Assembly (NCBI GenBank): GCA_025352825.1
Contig: JANXSG010000124.1
Coordinates: 1-35,026 of the forward strand
Reading direction: 5' to 3'
DNA from: Chthonomonadaceae bacterium
GTDB lineage: Bacteria; Armatimonadota; Chthonomonadetes; Chthonomonadales; Chthonomonadaceae
Length of the DNA: 35,026 nt
Shown: positions 7,047 through 15,592 of the stretch, one piece after another
How positions within the stretch are numbered: the first letter of the stretch is position 1
Layout of the letters: each line of letters opens with the position of its first letter
Notes under the pieces: model-generated
The model's database searches: none
Seen by the model: the letters and a program-made list of their open reading frames with translations, nothing else
What the model was told of the DNA's origin: nothing
Translations under genes and position numbers: made by a program

Positions 7047-9290
7047 TCAAGGTGCCCATAGTATTTCATTTAAAAAATTGAATGTATCTGTATTAGTAGT
7101 CTCATTCCAATGTATAACTCCACCAATATCTCGAAGACGCCCATTCGGCCGATATCGACTAATTAATCCTGGTCCATCCCCCTCTTTCCAATCGGTATTC
7201 ATAGCAAGCTGACTCCTGAGAGAAACGAATCCGTCCCCATCTCCTTGATTAAAGAAAGCCCAATATCCCCATATCCATGAAGTCACGCCTAAATGCAGAT
7301 AATTCTCATTGGCGAACCATTTACTGGCAACAATAGTATAATAACTAACATTTCGATTTAACCCTCTAGAATTCAAATTTTCGAGATGAAAGTTATAGTA
7401 TTCAGAGGGAATATAATAGTCGGTTGTACCTGGCCAGTAAGAATACCAATCATAGGTAGGACATAATTCCTCAACAGCTCGTTTACTGCCAGCTGAGGCT
7501 TTCGCAAAAGTCACTGAGTTGAAAAAAGGCTCAATTCTCTCTGGAATAATTAGGGCTGATTTTATACCATACCAGTAGGAAAGTACAATTGGTGCCCAAA
7601 TGCTACCTTCCGAAGGAGAACCGATCAATATTAACTTCTTAATTGTATCCTTCATCGAATGAATCTTTGTTACATTATCTACGTCACTCTGGATTGCCTC
7701 CCTACTAACTACTCCTCCTAGACTATGTGCAACAACAAATACCTTATCTGCAAAAGTTTTAGCGATTACTTGTGTTCGAATAAAATCTGAGAGCAAGAAA
7801 GAGATGTCTTCAGCGGTATAGGTGAGTGACTCATATTGGAAAGAAACTAAAGTTGGATATGGCTCAGATGTGTACTTCCCCCTGTCAGGAGTGTATGTAT
7901 TATGATGCTGCTTCAGATACTGGAACATATCATCAGGATACCCATCACCAAGCACATCAGTCAAAATTCCGTGTACAAATATAACAGGGAGCGGTATGTT
8001 TGCGTTGATAGTGTATTGAGTAGAATTTAGTCCATCTATACTGGCTGTGGCTTTAACCTGAAACCTCTGAGTTTCCTTAAACCTTTCTACCTTTGCTGCC
8101 TCTAAATCAATTATGAAATCATGCTTGAAATCTGTTACATCTGCATTGCATTGAAAGAAACAGTTCGATTTTGTGGAATCGAATGATATATTGCCAATTT
8201 TAGTCGTTTCGATGAAAATAGATTTCGGATAGGTGGGGTCATAATCGAACTTTCCCTCGACGTGAATATCTAGTGTGTGGGAATCGATCATCCTGGCAGA
8301 CAGGTATCTTATTGCTACGTTCTTAGAACTCGAAATGACTCTAATGGTGGAAATTTTAGGTGGCGACTGCTCTGAAGCATTATATGCTATTCCGACGAAA
8401 GTTACCTTTGTCGAGTTTACTTTTCTGATTAAAGCTGCGGCATCAGAGGCAGATATTGTGAGACTCCATTTATCAGAAGATATTTGAGACATACTGAAAG
8501 GCGAAATAGTATTTTCGAAACCTTTTATAGAAACACTCACACTTGTGGCTTTTTTAGTAGTAGCATTAATTATAATCGAATCAGTAGAGTGATAATATTT
8601 AGGCGAGGCTGTGAAATTTAAAATCTTGGGGTCATTTGGATTCGAAAAATCAGCTGAAAAATTGCCGTTGAGCTTCACAGAAAGGCCTGAACCGAAGAAA
8701 TTATTCTGCGAAAGATAGTTATTGAATACTACCGCAGAATTTGATCGATTTCCTGTGAGGCTAAAACTTGTATTGATGTAATTGCTCAAGCCAGGTATAA
8801 AATCTGCAGAATACACTAGATTTTCTAATGTTGTTGAAGCATATGTAATTTGACCTCCATATCCCATCGTCACGGTGAGTAGTGCAGCATCAGAATCTCC
8901 ACTTAAAAGATTGATTGTATCTGGAGCATACGTCACCCCTCCTATAGTCATGCTAGTGGCATTAGTAAACTTAAATGAGATGTTTCTAAGTGGCTGATTA
9001 ACTGTACCAAAACTATAGAACGCACCAGATTCGGTGTTCGCTGTCCAGGTGTTTAGATGCGCAGAAATACTTAGTACTTGGAGTTCAGATGGTAGCGCTG
9101 AGTAGAAAGCTGCGGATGGGTCGTAGGCAAAACTCACTACTTGCTTATCAGCCATTAATTCAAATGTTGCACCATAGTTGTATATGAAATTTTTGGCAGG
9201 ATTAAACGCTGCGATTACTGCGGCATTACTCAACTGGGTCATAAAGGTTATTAAGACTAGGTTCAGCGTAATCAAGAGGTGCTTTTTCAT
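7047..9290 (-). CDS. large secreted alpha/beta-hydrolase (lipase-like, PGAP1/DUF676 type)
   Basis: 747-residue exported protein. A signal peptide (residues 1-24, MKKHLLITLNLVLITF...SNA) leads into a long beta-rich N-terminal half (about 25-430) with repeated Ser/Thr/Asn-rich strands and no recognised catalytic motif, probably one or more Ig-like or adhesion-type domains. The C-terminal part is an alpha/beta-hydrolase: IFVHGI oxyanion-type segment (437-442) and nucleophile elbow AHSLGG with Ser523, as in lipases that act on esters or lipid-linked substrates. A late His (GVIHWNET, near residue 730) is a candidate catalytic base. The gene is clearly more AT-rich than its neighbours and has its own flanking gaps, a hint of horizontal transfer. 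Substrate is unknown. Confidence 0.82.
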   Translation of the reverse strand: MKKHLLITLNLVLITFMTQLSNAAVIAAFNPAKNFIYNYGATFELMADKQVVSFAYDPSAAFYSALPSELQVLSISAHLNTWTANTESGAFYSFGTVNQPLRNISFKFTNATSMTIGGVTYAPDTINLLSGDSDAALLTVTMGYGGQITYASTTLENLVYSADFIPGLSNYINTSFSLTGNRSNSAVVFNNYLSQNNFFGSGLSVKLNGNFSADFSNPNDPKILNFTASPKYYHSTDSIIINATTKKATSVSVSIKGFENTISPFSMSQISSDKWSLTISASDAAALIRKVNSTKVTFVGIAYNASEQSPPKISTIRVISSSKNVAIRYLSARMIDSHTLDIHVEGKFDYDPTYPKSIFIETTKIGNISFDSTKSNCFFQCNADVTDFKHDFIIDLEAAKVERFKETQRFQVKATASIDGLNSTQYTINANIPLPVIFVHGILTDVLGDGYPDDMFQYLKQHHNTYTPDRGKYTSEPYPTLVSFQYESLTYTAEDISFLLSDFIRTQVIAKTFADKVFVVAHSLGGVVSREAIQSDVDNVTKIHSMKDTIKKLILIGSPSEGSIWAPIVLSYWYGIKSALIIPERIEPFFNSVTFAKASAGSKRAVEELCPTYDWYSYWPGTTDYYIPSEYYNFHLENLNSRGLNRNVSYYTIVASKWFANENYLHLGVTSWIWGYWAFFNQGDGDGFVSLRSQLAMNTDWKEGDGPGLISRYRPNGRLRDIGGVIHWNETTNTDTFNFLNEILWAP

Positions 9291-9614
9291 AATAATTTGG
9301 GATCCCCTTCCAGTAAAAAAATGGCAGCTATTAGGTCGTAAAACTAAAATCGTGAAGGACTATTTCGTTCTGATTGACAATAGGTACATGTAATTCGTAC
9401 CATTTCGGGAATAGAGTTACAAGTCAGATTGATTGCATGGTTACTATTCCTGAGGTGACTTTAGGCAAATATTAACCACGATCAATGCACTCTGTTACTA
9501 TTTTCAGCATTATACAACTGTTGGTGGCAAGCGAACAGTATGTAAAATGGATACTTTTTGAGTATTCTTTGCATTAACACGCAATATCGAAATATTCACC
9601 TGTGGAGAAGTGAG
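9291..9614. other. divergent intergenic region, AT-rich
   Basis: 324 bp between the lipase gene (minus) and the GNAT/HTH gene (plus). It must hold promoters for both, but I find no convincing -35/-10 pair; the best plus-strand candidate is TTGAGT with CAATAT 18 bp later, just upstream of 9615. No repeat or RNA gene is seen. Confidence 0.4.
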
Positions 9615-10583
9615 ATGGGGCTGAAGATACGCGAAGGGAGGCCGGCAGATTTTGATGCCTGGTTAGCCATGGAGTTTCCAAGTTTTGAAGATGATAAGGA
9701 CTGGCTTATTAGTGTAGCGAAGGAGTGGGTCACCCTCTTTAAAAGCGGTGTATTGCTCACACTTGCTATCGAAGATACCGACAAACCGCCTACGAAACGT
9801 ATGGTTGCCTTCGGCGGCGGGGTATTCATTACGGATGAATATGTGAAGTGGCTGAAAACTGGTGCAACGCCTTATGCTCGCTGGCATGCCGTCAACGAAA
9901 TGCTTGATGGTTCATCACAGCTGCTTAAGAAAGAAGACATCGGAAATGCTAATGCGGGAAACGGCTTAAACCTCCTTATTTGCTACTGGCGCTGGGGTTC
10001 AAATCAGCTAACTCCACTAGAAGCGCTCAATGCTCGAACCTGGTTGACCGAGCAGTTTACATGGTTTCACAGCGGCTATAACTATAAAGAAGTATTTGTG
10101 GATGGTCTTGGGAATGATCATCTGCGTCGCTCACAGGAAGCAGGGTTTTATCTCATTGCAGACTATGCAGAGTACTACGCCAAAAATCCGCCTGCGCCAG
10201 AACCTCAATACCATCCTTACATTCTCGGTATAGACAGAGAGCAGGCACAAGAAAAAGATGGCTCCGCTATCTGCCACACCTTTCTTTTCACGCCACCACG
10301 GTTCTTTTTTAGTGAAAGGGAACGCGAATTCCTATGCCATGCGCGTCTAGGTAAAAACGACGCAGACCTTATGAATGATCTCTTCCTATCACTCGGAATG
10401 GTTAAGAAACGCTGGGTGCAAATCTATGAACATATCGATAAGATAGATAAATCCGTGCTGCCGCAATCCACGGGAAATCAACGAGGTCAGGAATGCAAAA
10501 GGGTTCTGTTGGAGTATCTGCGCCATCATCCTGAGGAACTGCGCCCTTATGAACCAATCGATAAGAAACCCAAAAAATCCTAA
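9615..10583 (+). CDS. GNAT-like domain protein with C-terminal LuxR-like helix-turn-helix
   Basis: 322 residues from the ATG at 9615, chosen because GGAG lies seven bases upstream (an in-frame ATG at 9558 lacks a site). The opening LKIREGRPADFDAW is typical of GNAT N-acyltransferases, and a central strand (VAFGGGVFITDEYV) and the later FVDGLGNDHLRRSQEAGF fit that fold loosely; I could not confirm an acetyl-CoA loop. Residues about 233-275 (SEREREFLCHARLGKNDADL...LGMVKKRWVQIYEHI) match the pattern of a LuxR-type HTH (ExExE start, SLGMVKKR recognition helix). The whole looks like a DNA-binding regulator with an acyltransferase-like sensor, but neither activity is proven. Stand-alone gene, followed by a 515-bp gap. 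Confidence 0.6.
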   Translation: MGLKIREGRPADFDAWLAMEFPSFEDDKDWLISVAKEWVTLFKSGVLLTLAIEDTDKPPTKRMVAFGGGVFITDEYVKWLKTGATPYARWHAVNEMLDGSSQLLKKEDIGNANAGNGLNLLICYWRWGSNQLTPLEALNARTWLTEQFTWFHSGYNYKEVFVDGLGNDHLRRSQEAGFYLIADYAEYYAKNPPAPEPQYHPYILGIDREQAQEKDGSAICHTFLFTPPRFFFSEREREFLCHARLGKNDADLMNDLFLSLGMVKKRWVQIYEHIDKIDKSVLPQSTGNQRGQECKRVLLEYLRHHPEELRPYEPIDKKPKKS

Positions 10584-10591
10584 AAAACAAG

Positions 10592-10714
10592 CCTCCCGCA
10601 AAGTCACCAAGCCGCAAATAAAAGCATTAAACAATCTCTTCGGTATGGGTAAGTTAAGGTTCGGGGAAAAAATTTACAATTTATATCTTTGCGCCTTGGC
10701 GACTTTGCGCGAGG
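10592..10714. repeat. long inverted repeat (27-bp arms)
   Basis: Arms at 10592-10618 (starts CCTCCCGCAAAGTC) and 10688-10714 (ends GACTTTGCGCGAGG) are reverse complements with three mismatches, separated by 69 bp. The 'GCAAAGTC..CCAAG.CGCAAA' text resembles dispersed repeats seen in many bacterial genomes (established knowledge, recalled, not searched). It follows the GNAT/HTH stop by eight bases and could fold as a transcript-end hairpin. Confidence 0.75.
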
Positions 10715-10780
10715 TATATTTAAAATAAATTATGACGTACTATATTTCGTAGTGGCAGAAAATCTTTAATATTGAATGAG

Positions 10781-10810
10781 TAATCTGCGCTCATCTGCGT
10801 AATCTGCGGA
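10781..10810. repeat. short direct repeats ATCTGCG x3
   Basis: ATCTGCG occurs three times at 9-10 bp spacing (about 10783, 10793, 10802). This lies in the 515-bp gap between the GNAT/HTH gene and threonine synthase. It resembles short dispersed repeat text rather than a regulatory array. Nothing else coding is seen in this gap. Confidence 0.5.
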
Positions 10811-10981
10811 TGAACTCTGGAACATTTACTGATTAGAAAAACTTATATTTCTGAGATCTACAAGTATTTATCTGCTGATTACGTTGCTCCTATCATGCAG
10901 CCTAACAATATTTTGAAAAGTTTTCGTTCCATCACCACGAACTGCTAGGCTGCGTAACATGAGTTATTTCTTAATGATCAC

Positions 10982-11010
10982 TTGCGTATGCTACTTCAGC
11001 GTGATACAAT
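10982..11010 (+). promoter_or_regulatory. probable promoter of threonine synthase
   Basis: -35-like TTGCGT (10982-10987) and -10-like TACAAT (11005-11010) at 17-bp spacing. The leader to the TTG start is about 80 nt and contains two mutually exclusive stems: ATCGGC/GCCGAT (11050-11055 with 11076-11081) and GGCAC/GTGCC (11064-11068 with 11074-11078). Confidence 0.5.
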
Positions 11011-11098
11011 AGTGTACAGATTTTATTCATTGGCTGCTGATATACTTGAATCGGCTTCAAAGAGGCACACGCAGTGCCGATAGCTTGAGGAGACCGCA

Positions 11099-12154
11099 TT
11101 GTACTCCGGAATAATCGATCGTTACAGAGTGTTGCTGCCAGTCAGCGAAGACACCAAAATAATATCGCTTTCGGAGGGAAATACCCCGCTCATAGCGCTT
11201 CCCAAACTCTCTGCCACCATCAGCCCATATCTTACTCTGTTTGCCAAGTTCGAAGGGCTAAATCCCACAGGATCGTTCAAAGATCGCGGCATGACCCTGG
11301 CTGTCACCAAGGCGTTCGAAGAAGGTCAGCAAACCGTGATGTGCGCCTCTACCGGAAACACATCGGCGGCAGCTGCGGCCTATGCAGCCCGGGCTGGCAT
11401 GGGCTGCTATGTGCTCATTCCACAAGGCAAAATCGCACTTGGCAAACTGTCCCAGGCGCTCGTGCATGGCGCTAAAGTACTTGCTATCGAAGATAATTTC
11501 GACAAAGCTCTCTGCCTGGTACGAGAAATATGTGCTGACCACCCTATCGCGCTGGTGAACTCCGTGAATCCCTACCGTCTCGAAGGGCAGAAAACAGCCG
11601 CTTTTGAGATCGTTGACGATCTGGGATACGCTCCCGACTATCATGCTCTGCCCGTCGGCAACGCTGGAAATATTACGGCCTACTGGAAAGGGTACAAGGA
11701 GTATTTCGATTCAGGTAAGTCTGCAAACAAGCCAAAAATGCTCGGTTTTCAGGCAGCCGGAGCCGCCCCTATTGTGAGCGGCAGTCCAGTGGCTCACCCA
11801 GAGACCATCGCCACCGCCATCCGAATAGGAAACCCTGCAAGCTGGCACGGTGCGAACAATGCCCTGATGGAATCATGCGGTCATATAGACAGCGTCACCG
11901 ACAGCGAAATTTTGGCAGCATACAACATGATCGCTGCAATGGAGGGGCTGTTTGCCGAGCCAGCCAGCGTGGCGCCAGTTGCAGGACTGTGTAAATTAGC
12001 AAGTCAGGGATTCTTTACCGAACCGGCGACTATCGTTGTCACACTTACCGGACACGGCTTGAAAGATCCCGACATTGCCGTTAGCTCCGCAAATACAATC
12101 CCAATCTCCCTTCCCGCTACCCGGGATGCTGTACTCCAAGCAATAGGGTACTGA
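11099..12154 (+). CDS. thrC: threonine synthase
   Basis: PLP-dependent last enzyme of threonine synthesis: O-phosphohomoserine to threonine. 351 residues, the length of the short (class II bacterial, Bacillus/Thermus-like) form. Motifs: SEGNTPL near residue 25, GLNPTGSFKDRG with PLP Lys61, the CASTGNTSAAAAAYAARAG substrate loop, and the glycine-rich phosphate pocket PVGNAGNITAYWKGY. The C-terminal TLTGHGLKDPD is diagnostic for ThrC. The start is TTG at 11099, with GAGGAG six bases upstream. It is the first gene after a 515-bp gap with a probable promoter at 10982-11010 and is followed 42 bp later by a DinB-family gene, possibly co-transcribed. No other threonine gene is nearby. Confidence 0.96.
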   Translation: MYSGIIDRYRVLLPVSEDTKIISLSEGNTPLIALPKLSATISPYLTLFAKFEGLNPTGSFKDRGMTLAVTKAFEEGQQTVMCASTGNTSAAAAAYAARAGMGCYVLIPQGKIALGKLSQALVHGAKVLAIEDNFDKALCLVREICADHPIALVNSVNPYRLEGQKTAAFEIVDDLGYAPDYHALPVGNAGNITAYWKGYKEYFDSGKSANKPKMLGFQAAGAAPIVSGSPVAHPETIATAIRIGNPASWHGANNALMESCGHIDSVTDSEILAAYNMIAAMEGLFAEPASVAPVAGLCKLASQGFFTEPATIVVTLTGHGLKDPDIAVSSANTIPISLPATRDAVLQAIGY

Positions 12155-12196
12155 TATCAGGAATTTTCCATCACCATATTATAAGGAGATCAGAAT

Positions 12197-12685
12197 TTGA
12201 ATATGCCTTCCGGTATGCGAAGCTATGTGTTGAAGGCCCTCAGCGGAAATCCATCCGTGGCTGCGCGGCTTCTGCAGGGTATCACTGAGGATAATCCCAT
12301 ATGGGACTGCCGCCCAGACGCAGATCGTTTCACTCTTCGTGAAATTGTGGCACATCTGGCAGATTGGAATCCCATCTTCCTGGAAAGGATCCAGCGTACC
12401 CTGAATGAGGATCATCCCACTCTTCCTGATGTGGATGAGGAAGCAGTAGCCATTCAGAACGATTATGCCCACAGCGATCCCATTGCTGGAATACATCGCT
12501 TTCAGGAAAGCAGAAAAGTGATGATGGATGTATTATTGAACCTTTCCGACGATGATTGGGGCAGGACAGCTCTTAAAAAGCCGCTTGGCGATCTATCTGT
12601 GGAGCTTCAATGTGTGCTTGTCCTAGCCCACGATGGATATCATCTGCATCAGATTGTTCAATGGTTTAAATCGGGTGGAAATTAA
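12197..12685 (+). CDS. DinB-superfamily protein
   Basis: 162-residue four-helix-bundle protein of the DinB/YfiT-like superfamily. The pattern LREIVAHLADWNPIFLERI in the first third and LAHDGYHLHQIVQWF at the end supplies the His residues that normally bind a metal ion. Members are often metal-dependent thiol transferases or damage-induced proteins of unknown role, so the function here is open. The start TTG at 12197 has AAGGAG eight bases upstream; an in-frame ATG lies two codons later. It follows threonine synthase closely (42 bp) in the same direction. Confidence 0.82.
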   Translation: MNMPSGMRSYVLKALSGNPSVAARLLQGITEDNPIWDCRPDADRFTLREIVAHLADWNPIFLERIQRTLNEDHPTLPDVDEEAVAIQNDYAHSDPIAGIHRFQESRKVMMDVLLNLSDDDWGRTALKKPLGDLSVELQCVLVLAHDGYHLHQIVQWFKSGGN

Positions 12686-12709
12686 TCAAGCTCGATATAT
12701 CGGTATGAT

Positions 12710-13663
12710 ATGCTTCATCAAGTTTGGTTAGGGGGGAGTTTTTTGGAACAGCCAGGCTTCACTCAGTTCTTACTCCTTCTCCACGAGCTTCCGCAGATGG
12801 GAGAGAAGTCTTTGCTGCGGGTTTTGAATCTTATCCGCCAGCAGATGCTATCCCCCGAAATTTTGTTTGCATTCTCCACTCAAGACTGGGTCAGCCACTG
12901 TGAAATGCCACTCGTTTCGGCAGAATATCTATGTGAAAACAGAGATAAGCTGATGCTGCAAAGCCGACAAGACCTGATGGATATTGGGCGATCTTCCGTT
13001 CATGTACTGAGTATTGAGAGTCTGACCTATCCTTTAAAACTACAGAACTACACAGATATCCCTCCTCCAATAATATACTATACAGGTAGCGTCGATCTGT
13101 TAAGAGAAACTAATTCCGAAAAAAAAGCATTTACATTTACAATCGCGGTTTCCAATGGAATGGGGCAACAGCGGCTTGCATTACAAGACAAGATCGCGGA
13201 AAAACTGATACTAAGTGGAGGCATTGTTGTGACCGGGCATGACAGGCTGCCATATCAGCGTCTGGCGCTCTCTGCCCAGAGATTAAATCGGCCTTCCGTA
13301 TTTGTTCTCGATCGCGGGTTGAGAGAGGCATTAGGTTCGAACTTCGATAGGGTTCCATTTGCGGCTGCAAGAATTCGGGAATCCAGCGTTAATACTGCAA
13401 GAGATTGCATAATCTCCCCTTTTCGTCTGGACGACCATGGTATAGGCGCCAATAATCGGCGAAGAGATTCCTTAATTTTTGCACTATCGGATGTAATCAT
13501 CGCTCTGGATGTGCGTGCTGGTGGTGGAATGGCAGCTGAGTGCCGGCGTTCGCATCTTCAGGGAAAGAATGTACAAGTTTGCTGTGGCGGGAGAGAGGGT
13601 AATGCAGAATTAAAAAAGAATGGCTGTCCGAATTTCATTGATACAGACGACTCACTATTTTAA
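12710..13663 (+). CDS. divergent DprA/Smf-family protein
   Basis: 317 residues resembling DprA, the protein that loads RecA on incoming single-stranded DNA in natural transformation. The N-terminal part (LLLLHELPQMGEKSLLRVL) matches the HhH/SAM-like start of DprA, followed by YPLKLQNYTDIPPPIIYYTG, a family hallmark. The late part RRRDSLIFALSDVIIALDVR...GKNVQVCCGG aligns with the 'RN.IIA.LSD...VVEA...G..V.AVPG' half of the Rossmann fold. However, the expected GSR...YG and SGLARGID motifs are replaced by VSNGMGQQR and VTGHDRLPYQ, so it is divergent. The ATG at 12710 lacks a ribosome site; TTG at 12743 has a GGGGGGAG run four bases before it and may be the true start. It precedes the pilus operon. 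Confidence 0.7.
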   Translation: MLHQVWLGGSFLEQPGFTQFLLLLHELPQMGEKSLLRVLNLIRQQMLSPEILFAFSTQDWVSHCEMPLVSAEYLCENRDKLMLQSRQDLMDIGRSSVHVLSIESLTYPLKLQNYTDIPPPIIYYTGSVDLLRETNSEKKAFTFTIAVSNGMGQQRLALQDKIAEKLILSGGIVVTGHDRLPYQRLALSAQRLNRPSVFVLDRGLREALGSNFDRVPFAAARIRESSVNTARDCIISPFRLDDHGIGANNRRRDSLIFALSDVIIALDVRAGGGMAAECRRSHLQGKNVQVCCGGREGNAELKKNGCPNFIDTDDSLF

Positions 13664-13730
13664 TGGTTTTGTGTTCGCAACTATCAAGATTTTAATTTTG
13701 TTTTATGCCTGCCAATATATTATAGTGTTC

Positions 13731-13763
13731 ATTCTGAGGGTGAAGTTCACCCGATTACAGAAT
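13731..13763. other. nested palindrome between dprA-like gene and pilus operon
   Basis: GGGTGAAGTTCACCC (13738-13752) is a perfect 7+1+7 palindrome, enclosed by ATTCTG/CAGAAT arms (13731-13736, 13758-13763). It could be an operator or an RNA hairpin ending the dprA-like transcript; no U-run follows. The rest of the 434-bp gap 13664-14097 holds the promoter at 13918 and no gene. Confidence 0.4.
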
Positions 13764-13917
13764 ATGTGTGTACCAACCAAAGCTAAAGGCAGAAGGATTC
13801 TGAAAAACTAAGATGAACCTTAGTGCCGTACTATGCGACCAAATGTCGTATGCCAAGCAATTCAGACTTCTTTTTCAAAGGAAATTCTGGAAAATATCCA
13901 GATATACAAACCAGGTG

Positions 13918-13946
13918 TTGACAGATCACCGCAAAACTGCTAGAAT
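13918..13946 (+). promoter_or_regulatory. sigma70-type promoter of the type IV pilus operon
   Basis: -35 TTGACA (13918-13923, perfect consensus) and -10 TAGAAT (13941-13946, 5 of 6) are exactly 17 bp apart. The expected start is near 13953, giving a leader of about 145 nt before the PilM start. This is the strongest promoter seen in the window. Confidence 0.8.
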
Positions 13947-14097
13947 GCGCAAGAGAACGAGGATAATAATAGATTCTAGTATCTCTGTGTAGTTCTGCGT
14001 CTCAAATAACCTACGCTCACGAATAAATTTAGTTTCATAATCTCGGGCAGTCGCGGTGATAATCACTGTGGCGAGTGCCGTCGGGGGTATAATCAGC

Positions 14098-15513
14098 ATG
14101 GCGGGTGGAACAGTAGTCGGCCTGGACATAGGCTCCAGCATGATGAAAGTAGTAGAATTAAAACGGAGCGGATCCGGAGTCGAAATAACTGCTCTTGGCG
14201 TAGCTCCTACTCCACAGGAAGCTGTGGAGAACAGTATCATTCTCGATTCCCAGATGCTGGGCCAGGCCGTTAAAGCTCTCTTATCGCAGACCGGAGTTAC
14301 GGCCAAAAAATGTGTCAGTTCTGTCTCTGGTCAATCAGCAGTTGTTGTGCGAGTAATCGATGTCCCGCAAATGAGCGACGATGAACTGGCAAATGCTATC
14401 AAATGGGAAGTTGAGAGAGTTGTCCCTTTCCCTCTTAGCGATGTCATTCTGGATTATAAAGTTATCGACCGTCCGGAAGGATACGCCGAAGGCCAGAACG
14501 TTGATGTCGTATTTGCGGTGGCGCAGCAAGATCTGGTTGATCTGCATGTGCAGGCTCTCCAAGCAGCTGGGTTGTCGCCAGAAGCGATTGACGTCGAGCC
14601 ACTTGCAGTCAGCCGGGCACTGCTCGAACTTCAATCGAACGACACCCCGGGTTATACCGCAGTGATCATAAATATTGGTGCCAGCGTGACGGATATTGGC
14701 GTATTCCGGGACAAACTTCCCACCTTCCTTCGAACTCTTCCTCTCGCAGGAAATAACTTGACGCAGGCAGTGGCGGACTATCTCCAAGTTGATTTCTCCA
14801 CCGCTGAGAGATATAAGACTGAGTACGGTGAAGTAGTATTTGATCAAGTACCTCAAGCGGCAGAGCCGTTCGGAATTGATGGTGGTTTTGGTGGCGGATC
14901 TGCAGCGTTTATGGATTTCTCCCCGCCTCCTGCTGCTGCGGAACCAGTACCCGACCGCCCATCCGACTCCGGCAGAATGCCGTTTGATTTCTCCACTCCG
15001 GGTGAATCACACGCCGCTCCACTGCCTTTCGAGCCTACTGAACCAAATTCCGGTAGCCTCGAACAAGAATCTCCATTTGGAATGTCAGGGTCGCCGGAAG
15101 CGGCAGCTCTGCCCACACCTAATCTGCCGGCTGTCAGCGCCATAGAGCCGAACACTGATGCCATGAGAATGCAAGTCTTTTCTGCGATTGCCCCTGTGCT
15201 TGCTGAGCTTGTGCAAGAACTGCGCCGCTCCATTGATTACTATTGTGGTAAATCGGTGGATTCCCACATACATGAACTGCTGATTGTTGGCGGGACTGCC
15301 AGATTAAAAGGAATAGCACAATATCTGGAAGTCGAAGTTGGAATCCCGGCTCGTGTTGCGGATCCGCTTGCTAATATTCAAGTCACATCAAAAAACTTTT
15401 CCGGGCAGCATCTGCATGATATTTCTGCCATGTTTCCCATCAGCATCGGACTGGGTGCTCGTGATCTGATCGCTGGCCCCGTATCCACTGGGAAAAAATC
15501 GAAGCGTAAATAG
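14098..15513 (+). CDS. pilM: type IV pilus assembly ATPase-like protein PilM
   Basis: Actin-like cytoplasmic protein that binds the N-terminus of PilN and anchors the inner-membrane alignment complex. From the ATG at 14098 (GGGGG about ten bases upstream; an earlier in-frame ATG at 14056 is less likely) it is 471 residues. It begins with the FtsA/PilM phosphate loop VVGLDIGSS (residues 7-14). Other typical parts are VIDVPQMSDDELANAIKWEVERVVPFPLSD (a PilM hallmark), NIGASVTDIGVF and LLIVGGTARLKGI near the C-terminus. The usual length is about 350; the excess is a Pro/Gly/Ser-rich linker at about 251-354, inserted between the two halves of the second subdomain. It is the first gene of the pilus operon. 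Confidence 0.93.
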   Translation: MAGGTVVGLDIGSSMMKVVELKRSGSGVEITALGVAPTPQEAVENSIILDSQMLGQAVKALLSQTGVTAKKCVSSVSGQSAVVVRVIDVPQMSDDELANAIKWEVERVVPFPLSDVILDYKVIDRPEGYAEGQNVDVVFAVAQQDLVDLHVQALQAAGLSPEAIDVEPLAVSRALLELQSNDTPGYTAVIINIGASVTDIGVFRDKLPTFLRTLPLAGNNLTQAVADYLQVDFSTAERYKTEYGEVVFDQVPQAAEPFGIDGGFGGGSAAFMDFSPPPAAAEPVPDRPSDSGRMPFDFSTPGESHAAPLPFEPTEPNSGSLEQESPFGMSGSPEAAALPTPNLPAVSAIEPNTDAMRMQVFSAIAPVLAELVQELRRSIDYYCGKSVDSHIHELLIVGGTARLKGIAQYLEVEVGIPARVADPLANIQVTSKNFSGQHLHDISAMFPISIGLGARDLIAGPVSTGKKSKRK

Positions 15514-15592
15514 TTTTTCCATCCATGATGTTATGTGATGATGCACATTCGCACATGTCTTTGTATGGACATCTCAAAAGGAGATATACTCG

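Noticed and set aside
13620-13811. Short plus-strand frame of 63 codons after the dprA-like gene
   Set aside because: It overlaps the end of that gene, has no ribosome site, and no recognisable domain.
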